This document shows, piece after piece, positions 1 to 5,296 of a stretch of 5,296 nt of DNA; within the stretch, counting starts at the first letter, position 1; the number at the start of each line of letters is the position of its first letter. The stretch is from contig CAIVVG010000186.1 in NCBI GenBank assembly GCA_903909295.1, forward strand, positions 1-5,296, written 5' to 3'. Source of the stretch: an uncultured Chlamydiae bacterium (GTDB lineage: Bacteria; Chlamydiota; Chlamydiia; Chlamydiales; SM23-39). The notes beneath the pieces were generated by a model. That model had not been told where the DNA came from. It saw nothing but the letters and a program-made list of their open reading frames with translations, and did no database searches. A program made the position numbers and the translations under genes.

Positions 1-109
1 GTCCTCGAGCTGTCCGCTCAACCGAGATCTTTCCTGCTCGTTCCCATCTTCGCAGCGTGTCTTGCGACACGCCTAAGTGTTTGGCTGCAATCCCAATACT
101 GGCTTTCAT
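1..109 (-). CDS. N-terminus of a MerR-like helix-turn-helix protein, probably an IS607-type recombinase (partial)
   Basis: An open frame starts at ATG 109-107 and runs 36 codons to the left edge without a stop. It reads MKASIGIAAKHLGVSQDTLR, then RWERAGKISVERTARG. This is the MerR-type winged HTH pattern: an 'AAKxLGVSxDTLRRWE' helix-turn-helix followed by a basic 'GKIxxxRTxxG' wing. In the IS607 family of serine transposases (TnpA) the same segment normally continues as GHRRY before the catalytic domain, and the RT-x-G ending here fits that better than a typical MerR regulator. The start is fixed by an in-frame TAA about 15 codons upstream with no other usable start between, but I see no clear Shine-Dalgarno. 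It lies 44 bp downstream of the fkbM stop on the same strand. Alternatives are a MerR-type regulator or a phage-type excisionase. The HTH call is firm, but the recombinase call is inference because the catalytic domain is outside the window. Confidence 0.7.
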   Translation of the reverse strand, partial: MKASIGIAAKHLGVSQDTLRRWERAGKISVERTARG

Positions 110-153
110 GGAAAGAGATTCTATACATTTTGCGCAGAATTATCAAGATTTTC

Positions 154-945
154 TTAGATTTCTTGCAGCAGTTGGCAACCCCGAGCACCCAATAGACAAG
201 AGAAATTCCTCCGCTCAAAAAACTCCGGTTTCGTAAGCACCTCATAGCCACTATTTTGTAGATGTCGAGAAATAGAAGCGAGATTTTTTTGCCGGCCAAT
301 ATCATGAATTTCGGCTGTCACATACTGAGTATGAGGAAAATGGGTTAATAGCTCAGGAATGAGTTCATGCTCAGCTCCCTCACAATCCAGCTTCATTAGG
401 TCAATCTGAGGAAATTGCTCATGAACCTTTTTCACACTCATCCCCTCTACCTCGAAACGCTCCGCCTGTGCCGAATAGAGCAAGGAACCAGACACACTCT
501 CCTGTTTTTTGAAAAAATTCACGGGCCCATCGTTTAGACAGAGCGCTTTTTGCAGGATGGAAACATTTCTAATGCCATTGATTTTGAGATTGTGAGCAAG
601 CCACATGCAATTTTCTGCAACAGGCTCAAAGCAAAGGATGTGACCCGGGAAAATGGTTGCTAAAACAAGGGTGACAATTCCGATGTTCGCTCCGACATCG
701 AGGGCGATAGACTTTTCCGTAAAAATAGAAAAATCCATTTGGTCAATGAAGTAACAGTCGTAGCCAATGATCTCAGAGACCATCTCATAAAGCGGCGTAG
801 AGGCATCGGACTCAATAGCGAGCACTTTCTCCCGAAACGCAAAAGTGATTTTTTGCGAAAGGATCTGTGGCGTATATTGGAAGCTATAAGGCTTGGGGTA
901 CCTCAGCCACCTTTTGATGAGGGTTTTCGCTTTTTTTAAAGCCAT
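154..945 (-). CDS. FkbM-family SAM-dependent methyltransferase
   Basis: This is a complete 263-residue protein with a class I methyltransferase fold. Residues 81-92 (ALDVGANIGIVT) form the glycine-rich SAM-binding motif I. E107 in CFEPVAEN is the acidic residue expected to bind the SAM ribose. Residues 181-196 (IDLMKLDCEGAEHELI) are the 'D-L-x-K-x-D-x-E-G-A-E' signature of the FkbM domain (Methyltransf_21). FkbM proteins usually O-methylate sugars or other hydroxyls in glycans and secondary metabolites, and the substrate cannot be told here. No signal peptide or membrane segment is seen, so it should be cytosolic. The ATG at 945 lacks a good Shine-Dalgarno. It follows uvrB by 73 bp on the same strand, with no sugar or polyketide genes nearby to suggest a target. 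Hand counts of sample lines give about 40% GC, against well over 50% in sampled uvrB, so recent acquisition is possible. Family assignment is secure and role unknown. Confidence 0.9.
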   Translation of the reverse strand: MALKKAKTLIKRWLRYPKPYSFQYTPQILSQKITFAFREKVLAIESDASTPLYEMVSEIIGYDCYFIDQMDFSIFTEKSIALDVGANIGIVTLVLATIFPGHILCFEPVAENCMWLAHNLKINGIRNVSILQKALCLNDGPVNFFKKQESVSGSLLYSAQAERFEVEGMSVKKVHEQFPQIDLMKLDCEGAEHELIPELLTHFPHTQYVTAEIHDIGRQKNLASISRHLQNSGYEVLTKPEFFERRNFSCLLGARGCQLLQEI

Positions 946-1018
946 ATGGGCCTAAGGGTAACAGATAATAAATTTCTTGTCATCCATGGCCTCGGACGAA
1001 AAAATTGAGAAAGGTCCA

Positions 1019-3013
1019 TTAAAGAGACTCCTGATCGCTCTTTGCCATCTCAAGTTTTTCGTAGTAGCGCATCAGGTCCCTTGCCCTAGCGGCGTCCTCA
1101 AAACGCATCTCCTTGGCAGCAAGGCGCATCTCAGCTGCATACTCCTTGATTTTGGCCTCTAAGTTAGCGATCTCTACCTTTTTCGGCCAAGGAGCAGGCT
1201 CGCCTTCGGCCAGGCCAAAGGACTCCTCCAGAGATACAGGCTCCTCCCGCTTCGTGCTGCGAGGAGTGATGTTGTGTTGCTCATTATAAGCTTGCTGGTG
1301 AGCGCGGCGGGTCTGCGTGATAGCCACCGTATTGACAATCGCCTTTGTTTGCCTATCGGCGTAGAGGATGACTCGGCCGCGGACATTGCGCGCGGCCCTG
1401 CCACAGGTTTGGATCAGGGCCGTTTCGGAACGGAGAAACCCCTCCTTATCGGCATCCAAAATAACCACGAGAGACACCTCTGGAAGATCGAGCCCCTCTC
1501 TGAGCAGGTTGATCCCCACGAGGACATCAAACTCTCCCAAGCGGAGCGATTTGAGGATCTGGACCCGTTCCAAGGTATCGATATCGGAATGGAGATACTT
1601 TGCCTTGACCCCAATTTCATTTAAGTACTTGGAGAGGTCTTCCGAGAGTTTCTTTGTGAGGGTCGTCACTAAAACGCGACTTCCCTTTTGGGTCTCTTTC
1701 CGAATCTCATCTAAGCAGTCGTCTACCTGGCCATTTGCAGGGCGCACTTCAATCAAGGGATCGAGCAGTCCGGTGGGTCGAATCACCTGCTGAACGATAT
1801 CCCCTTGAGCCTGCTCTATTTCCCAAGGACCGGGGGTCGCAGAGACATAAATAACCTGCCGAAACTTTTGGTAAGTCTCTTCAAATTTCAAAGGGCGGTT
1901 GTCGAAAGCGGAGGGGAGCCGAAAACCAAACTCTACGAGGGCTTGTTTACGAGAGCGGTCTCCATTGTACATCGCATGGAGCTGCGGCAACGTTTGATGG
2001 GACTCGTCAATGAAGAAGAGAAACTCTTCCGGGAAATAATCGATCAGGCAAGGGGGCGCCGCACCGGAGACTCTGCCGCTCAAGTGACGGGAATAATTTT
2101 CAATCCCCTTGCAAAATCCAATCTCGCGGATCATCTCTAGATCGTAGTTTGTCCGCTCCTTGATCCTCTGCGCTTCGATGAGCCGATTTTCTTTTTCAAA
2201 ATAGGCGATCCTCTCTTGCAGTTCTGCTCGAATTGTCCCCATCGCAGTGTAGCGGACACTTTCCGGCGTGACATAGTGGGAGCCAGGGAAAATGGCTATT
2301 TTCTCCAACCGCTGCCGCACCTTGCCCGTGAGGGGATCGATCTCGCTAATTCGCTCGATCTCATCGCCAAAAAACTCGATCCGATAGGCCAAATCATCCT
2401 CATAAGCCGGAACGATTTCCAGTACATCGCCCCGAGCGCGAAAAGTCGCCCTCATCAGATCATAGTCGCCGCGCTTGTAGTGCATTTCGACCAAATGGAG
2501 AAGGATATCATCGCGCCGCACCTCTTGTTTGACCGCGAGGTGAAGGACCATTTGACTATAATACTCAGGAGTACCCAAGCCGTAGATGCAGGAAACAGAT
2601 GAAACGATGATCACATCCGGCCGCTCAATGAGCGAACGGGTAGCGCTGAGGCGCATTTTTTCAATCCGATCATTGATCGCCAAATCCTTTTCAATGTAGG
2701 TATCTGTTCTGGCGATGTAGGCTTCCGGCTGGTAGTAGTCGTAATAAGAGACGAAATACTCGACCGCATTTTCAGGGAAAAAGTTCTTGAACTCCTGATA
2801 GAGCTGAGCTGCCAAAGTCTTGTTGTGCGCCAAGATCAATGCCGGCTTCTGAGACCGATGAATCAGGTTCGCCATGGTAAAAGTCTTACCAGACCCCGTG
2901 ATCCCCAGAAGGACCTGCGCTTTTTTGCCCGCCTGGACCCCCGCCGTGAGCCGTTCGATGGCCTCCGGTTGGTCCCCCGTAGGCTTGAAATCGGCCTTTA
3001 ACTGGAACTTCAC
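1019..3013 (-). CDS. uvrB: UvrB, DNA damage-recognition helicase subunit of the UvrABC excinuclease
   Basis: The protein has 664 residues, normal for UvrB. In nucleotide excision repair it receives lesions from UvrA, verifies damage by strand opening, and recruits UvrC for incision. Walker A is GITGSGKT (37-44, catalytic K43). The damage-probing beta-hairpin region starts at YYDYYQPEAYI (90-100). ENYSRHLSGR (305-314) is a UvrB hallmark, and the DEAD-like Walker B is FFIDESHQT (333-341). Helicase motifs V and VI are GINLLREGLDLPEVS (500-514) and QTCGRAARN (535-543). The C-terminal UVR motif that contacts UvrC lies at about 616-652 and looks helical. The start is GTG at 3013-3011, supported by conserved N-terminal residues (FKPTGDQPEAI) directly after it and by an AAAGGG stretch about 5 nt upstream. 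It overlaps the thyX stop by 4 bp (GTGA), indicating coupled translation. I see no LexA-type box. The sequence is intact and reads as chlamydia-like. Confidence 0.98.
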   Translation of the reverse strand: MKFQLKADFKPTGDQPEAIERLTAGVQAGKKAQVLLGITGSGKTFTMANLIHRSQKPALILAHNKTLAAQLYQEFKNFFPENAVEYFVSYYDYYQPEAYIARTDTYIEKDLAINDRIEKMRLSATRSLIERPDVIIVSSVSCIYGLGTPEYYSQMVLHLAVKQEVRRDDILLHLVEMHYKRGDYDLMRATFRARGDVLEIVPAYEDDLAYRIEFFGDEIERISEIDPLTGKVRQRLEKIAIFPGSHYVTPESVRYTAMGTIRAELQERIAYFEKENRLIEAQRIKERTNYDLEMIREIGFCKGIENYSRHLSGRVSGAAPPCLIDYFPEEFLFFIDESHQTLPQLHAMYNGDRSRKQALVEFGFRLPSAFDNRPLKFEETYQKFRQVIYVSATPGPWEIEQAQGDIVQQVIRPTGLLDPLIEVRPANGQVDDCLDEIRKETQKGSRVLVTTLTKKLSEDLSKYLNEIGVKAKYLHSDIDTLERVQILKSLRLGEFDVLVGINLLREGLDLPEVSLVVILDADKEGFLRSETALIQTCGRAARNVRGRVILYADRQTKAIVNTVAITQTRRAHQQAYNEQHNITPRSTKREEPVSLEESFGLAEGEPAPWPKKVEIANLEAKIKEYAAEMRLAAKEMRFEDAARARDLMRYYEKLEMAKSDQESL

Positions 3014-4626
3014 TGAGGCCCTTTCAGTTTCGCCTCTTGGCGCACTTCCGCACCCAGGCGTCCCAACTCATACCCATCGAAATCGACAAACTTGAAAAAC
3101 TTCTCAAAAGGGGGCAAAGCAGAGCTCACCCGACGCGCCATTTCCTGAGCGATCAAACGGTAAGAAACATGCCCTGCCGGCTGAGAACGGAGCTCGCACA
3201 TCCATTGCAGCGCCCTCAGATTGACCCGGAAATACCAGTGGATATTGTACGCCATAGGAACCATGTATTGCGCCTCTTCCGGCAGCTCAGCCGCGACCGT
3301 ATCATAGGCCTTTTGAGCCAAGTCCATCGCATCACAATACTCTTTTTCCAAATCCGTTCCCCGAATCTCAGGAGGCGTATAGTACCCCCAATTACAGGTC
3401 AGCGGTTGCCGCTCTTGCGTTAGAATGCGGTGGCGCTGCAGATCCCGGTAGACACCAAAATCAGCCAAAATTTCAAAGGTAAACTCCGCATGCTCCAAAG
3501 CCCGAGGAGATTTATGGCGCCGATTTTCACGCGCAGCGCACCCCGCCTCCAGCAAGCGAGCGAGATCTTCTTCCCCTAACTGGCGGCAGTAATTTTGTAA
3601 TTCTAGGAGGCCCCCCGAAGTGTAGTTAAAAAGAAGAGCCCCGCCCACCTTGGCCACAGCGTCTTTGTCGAAAGCGATCAGCCGAACTCCCGGCTCCGCA
3701 AAGGGAGGAATGTCCCGCCCATGATGGTCAGAAAACTGCCGCAAATCGCTCCGCATCGTCTCATAAAATTGAGCAAAGCCTTGATGATGCTTATGAGCCG
3801 GATCGGCTCTGCGGATGAAGGAGGGGATCACTTTATGGAGCTCTTGATAGGCATTCTTGCCGATCTCCTGCATCTCAGCCAGATTGTGACAAGCCAGCTT
3901 CTGGAGGAGCGTTTCAAAAAATCGCCCATTGCCAAAAACCCCCATGTTCGTCAAAGCACTCGCCGGCAGTAGCCCCCGCAAACAATCGAGCACTTTCGCT
4001 CTGAGCGCCGCCGTATAGGCCCCCTTAGAAATCGCAGGATCCTTAGGGAACCCTTGCTCGATCAAAGCCGTTAAAGGAGGAATCAACTTGCTGTAGGTAT
4101 TGAAGAGGTGATTGCACGTATCAATATAAAGGTCCCGGTAGGCAGAGGTCATCAGAACCGGCTCTTGGTAAAAGAGGTACTGCCCATTGACCTTTTGGTC
4201 AAAATAGATGTAGCGAGTCGATTTTTCTAGAGGAGACCCCCCAATCCGGCTATCTTCAATCACCTTGGCCGCCAGCATAGAAATATTTTCGACCGCTAAA
4301 TGGGCGCCCCCTAATTCACCGATGGAGTCATCCCCATACCCATCCAAAATCCGATCATAGAAATTCTGCGCCTTTTGGATCGCCACCATTTGGCCTTCCC
4401 CATCAGCCTGCTTCCCCGCGATCGCGGCAAAAGCGGTATCCTCATTGAGGATAAATTCCTTGAGCAAGAGAGTGCGCAGTCCGAGAGTAGACCTGGAGTA
4501 GCGAGAAAATAAAGCCCCCTTGATCACCTCCGGCAAGTTGCGCAAAGCGAACACATCCCCCGTCGCCGTCGTGACAAACTGCTCTAAAACCTTGATCTGG
4601 CTTTCTGTAAATTCGCCCTGTAACAT
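3010..4626 (-). CDS. thyX: Long tandem-domain flavin-dependent thymidylate synthase (ThyX-like)
   Basis: This 538-residue protein is about twice the usual ThyX length (roughly 220-300) and appears to be two ThyX folds in tandem. ThyX makes dTMP from dUMP with FAD, NADPH and methylene-tetrahydrofolate. The N half (about 85-275) has an 'SIGELGGAHLAVENIS' helix, SPLEKSTRY (131-139), and a second helix region GRFFETLLQKL...EMQEIGKNAY. The C half (about 365-515) has HKSPRALEHAEFTFEI (371-386), RHRILTQERQ (398-407), and VNLRALQWMCELRSQPAGH...YRLIAQEM (468-496), the ThyX C-terminal Arg-rich block. The canonical signature RHR-x7-S is split: RHR sits in the C half with Pro408 where Ser is expected, while the Ser/Arg-Tyr part (S136, R138, Y139) sits in the N half. 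Long forms of this kind are known from chlamydiae, where they stand in for ThyA. The ATG is fixed by GGAGGT 6 nt upstream. It is the first gene of the thyX-uvrB pair. Confidence 0.88.
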   Translation of the reverse strand: MLQGEFTESQIKVLEQFVTTATGDVFALRNLPEVIKGALFSRYSRSTLGLRTLLLKEFILNEDTAFAAIAGKQADGEGQMVAIQKAQNFYDRILDGYGDDSIGELGGAHLAVENISMLAAKVIEDSRIGGSPLEKSTRYIYFDQKVNGQYLFYQEPVLMTSAYRDLYIDTCNHLFNTYSKLIPPLTALIEQGFPKDPAISKGAYTAALRAKVLDCLRGLLPASALTNMGVFGNGRFFETLLQKLACHNLAEMQEIGKNAYQELHKVIPSFIRRADPAHKHHQGFAQFYETMRSDLRQFSDHHGRDIPPFAEPGVRLIAFDKDAVAKVGGALLFNYTSGGLLELQNYCRQLGEEDLARLLEAGCAARENRRHKSPRALEHAEFTFEILADFGVYRDLQRHRILTQERQPLTCNWGYYTPPEIRGTDLEKEYCDAMDLAQKAYDTVAAELPEEAQYMVPMAYNIHWYFRVNLRALQWMCELRSQPAGHVSYRLIAQEMARRVSSALPPFEKFFKFVDFDGYELGRLGAEVRQEAKLKGPQ

Positions 4627-4632
4627 CGAGAT

Positions 4633-4638
4633 ACCTCC
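4633..4638 (-). promoter_or_regulatory. Strong Shine-Dalgarno for thyX
   Basis: On the minus strand GGAGGT lies 6 nt upstream of the ATG at 4626. This is near-perfect complementarity to the 16S anti-Shine-Dalgarno and fixes the start codon. It stands out because the uvrB and fkbM starts in this window have weak or no such site. Confidence 0.85.
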
Positions 4639-4679
4639 ATCCTCACCCTAGAGTGCCATATTCAGCCCAGCGGATCAAG

Positions 4680-4696
4680 TGTAAAGCCGCTTTACA
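4680..4696. promoter_or_regulatory. 17-bp near-perfect palindrome, putative operator ahead of thyX-uvrB
   Basis: TGTAAAGC-C-GCTTTACA has two perfect 8-bp arms around a single central base, the geometry of a dimeric repressor site. It lies 54 bp upstream of the thyX ATG. On the minus strand its outer TTTACA (4685-4680) matches the sigma70 -35 consensus TTGACA at 5 of 6 positions. The best hexamer 17 bp further on (AATATG, 4662-4657) is a weak -10, so promoter overlap is only a possibility. There is no T-tract on either side, so it is not an intrinsic terminator. The half-sites resemble TyrR or BirA half-sites (TGTAAA/TTTACA), but the spacing of 5 does not match either family as I know them. 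The regulator is unknown. Confidence 0.5.
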
Positions 4697-4753
4697 TCAG
4701 ACCTCAGGGAGGAATCCACGGGCCACCCCTTCTGAAAAACAGCAACATACTGT

Positions 4754-4776
4754 AAATAAGATGCTTAAGCTTATTT
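4754..4776. repeat. Inverted repeat in the divergent intergenic region
   Basis: Perfect 7-bp arms AAATAAG (4754-4760) and CTTATTT (4770-4776) flank a 9-base spacer. The second arm also overlaps the 8-bp palindrome GCTTAAGC (4763-4770). It sits between thyX and the decayed ATPase gene, 24 bp before the ATPase start. It could be a regulator site or a weak hairpin, but the AT-rich arms make chance occurrence plausible. No terminator T-run follows on either strand. Confidence 0.35.
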
Positions 4777-4799
4777 GTCACACTTTTTGGAACGAATAA

Positions 4800-5292
4800 G
4801 TGGAGAGGATCGCAAAAAACCTCTGTGCCTGGAAAAGCCAGCCCAAGCGAAAGCCCCCGGCTCTGCAAGCTCTTTGACGCCAGCCTGGATCCTAAAATGA
4901 TTCTCAAGGCGCTGACCATCGAAATGAACGCCGAAATCGTAGAAGGGAAAACGCTGCTCATTTTTGACGAAATTCAAGAGTGTCCCAACGCGCTCAATAG
5001 CCTAAAATACTTTTGCGAAAATGCCCCCGAATATCACATCGTCGCGGCAGGCTCTCTGCTCGGAGTAAAATTGGCCCACGTTAAGGGATTCCCTGTTGGG
5101 AAAGTCCAATTACTCACGCTCTACCCTTTGAGCTTTTTTGAGTTTCTCGAGGCCTTAAAAGAGGTTCGGCTGAAAGATTTTATCGAGGAACAAAAAAACA
5201 GAGAGCCCCTTCCGCCTCATCTCCATGAAAAATTACTCATGCATTTTAAAGAGTACCTATTTGTAGGAGGAATGTCAGAGGGTGTTCTGTAA
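4800..5292 (+). pseudogene. Decayed AAA ATPase (AAA_14 / DUF4143 type) with internal deletion and early stop
   Basis: Two frames together give one broken gene. From GTG 4800 (directly after an in-frame TAA) the first frame reads VERIAKNLCAWKSQPKRKP, the usual N-terminus of this family up to the point where LILRGARQVGKT (Walker A) would follow. At about 4849-4857 homology jumps to another frame, which continues ESPRLCKLFDASLDP, then Walker B LLIFDEIQECP (acidic pair at 4966-4971), the sensor segment AAGSLLGV, PVGKV and LYPLSFFEFLEAL. Walker A and the strand up to 'NFE' are missing, so the product could not bind ATP normally. The second frame ends at TAA 5290-5292 just after FVGGMSEGVL, where intact members (about 380-450 residues) continue into the DUF4143 domain. 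A GTG at 4825 could still open a 155-residue frame, but it has no Shine-Dalgarno and no P-loop. The function of intact members is poorly known; some behave like accessory or defence-type ATPases. Confidence 0.82.
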
Positions 5293-5296
5293 AAAA

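Noticed and set aside
18..305. Minus-strand open frame of 95 codons overlapping the 3' end of fkbM and the HTH gene
   Set aside because: It overlaps two better-supported genes in other frames and has no recognisable domain. The HTH frame beside it has a clear family pattern.
946..1018. Possible promoter or terminator between uvrB and fkbM
   Set aside because: The minus strand has a TATTAT hexamer and a T6 run, but no -35 at proper spacing and no hairpin before the T-run, so neither call is supportable.
1274..2602. Several plus-strand open frames of 110-140 codons opposite uvrB
   Set aside because: UvrB is continuous and fully motif-supported on the other strand; these are antisense by-products of its codon use.
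3037..3972. Plus-strand open frames opposite thyX
   Set aside because: They are antisense to a conserved full-length protein and show no ribosome binding site or domain.
4680..4696. Palindrome as an intrinsic terminator
   Set aside because: No T-tract follows on either strand, and the stem would close on only a three-base loop.
4704..4961. Minus-strand open frames (4704-4961 and 4771-4977) opposite the ATPase remnant
   Set aside because: They are antisense to clear AAA_14 homology (Walker B and surrounding sequence) and show no domain of their own.
1..5296. CRISPR array, tRNA or rRNA genes
   Set aside because: No regularly spaced repeats, cloverleaf-like sequence or rRNA signature was seen; nearly all of the window is protein-coding.

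Overview
The window looks like part of a chromosome from an environmental member of the Chlamydiota, i.e. a Parachlamydiales-type obligate intracellular bacterium. This is inferred mainly from two proteins. One is a long (538-residue) ThyX-like thymidylate synthase with two tandem domains, a form I associate with chlamydiae, which lack ThyA. The other is a UvrB whose sequence reads as chlamydia-like. A degraded AAA ATPase of the AAA_14/DUF4143 type, a family often expanded in amoeba-associated bacteria, fits this picture. Genus cannot be assigned from sequence reading alone.

Layout, left to right. Positions 1-109 (minus strand) hold the start of a MerR-like helix-turn-helix protein that runs off the left edge. 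It resembles the N-terminus of an IS607-type serine recombinase, so a mobile element may begin here. Positions 154-945 (minus) encode an FkbM-family SAM-dependent methyltransferase in noticeably AT-richer DNA. Positions 1019-3013 (minus) encode a complete UvrB. Positions 3010-4626 (minus) encode the tandem ThyX-like protein. Positions 4627-4799 are a divergent intergenic region with a strong Shine-Dalgarno for thyX, a 17-bp near-perfect palindrome that looks like an operator, and a second inverted repeat. Positions 4800-5292 (plus) are a decayed AAA ATPase gene: an internal deletion has removed its Walker A region and shifted the frame, and a stop codon ends it before the C-terminal domain.

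thyX and uvrB are read in that order on the minus strand and overlap by 4 bp (GTGA), so they are almost certainly co-transcribed and translationally coupled. fkbM follows 73 bp downstream without an evident terminator and may be read through, although its composition suggests a separate origin. The core pair links dTMP synthesis with nucleotide excision repair. The left and right flanks both look like accessory DNA: a recombinase-like gene and fkbM on one side, a dead ATPase on the other.

I did not find a convincing new multi-gene system. The most interesting observations are the splitting of the ThyX signature motif between the two halves of the tandem protein, the reconstructable deletion scar in the AAA ATPase, the palindrome ahead of thyX, and the partial recombinase-like gene at the left edge.
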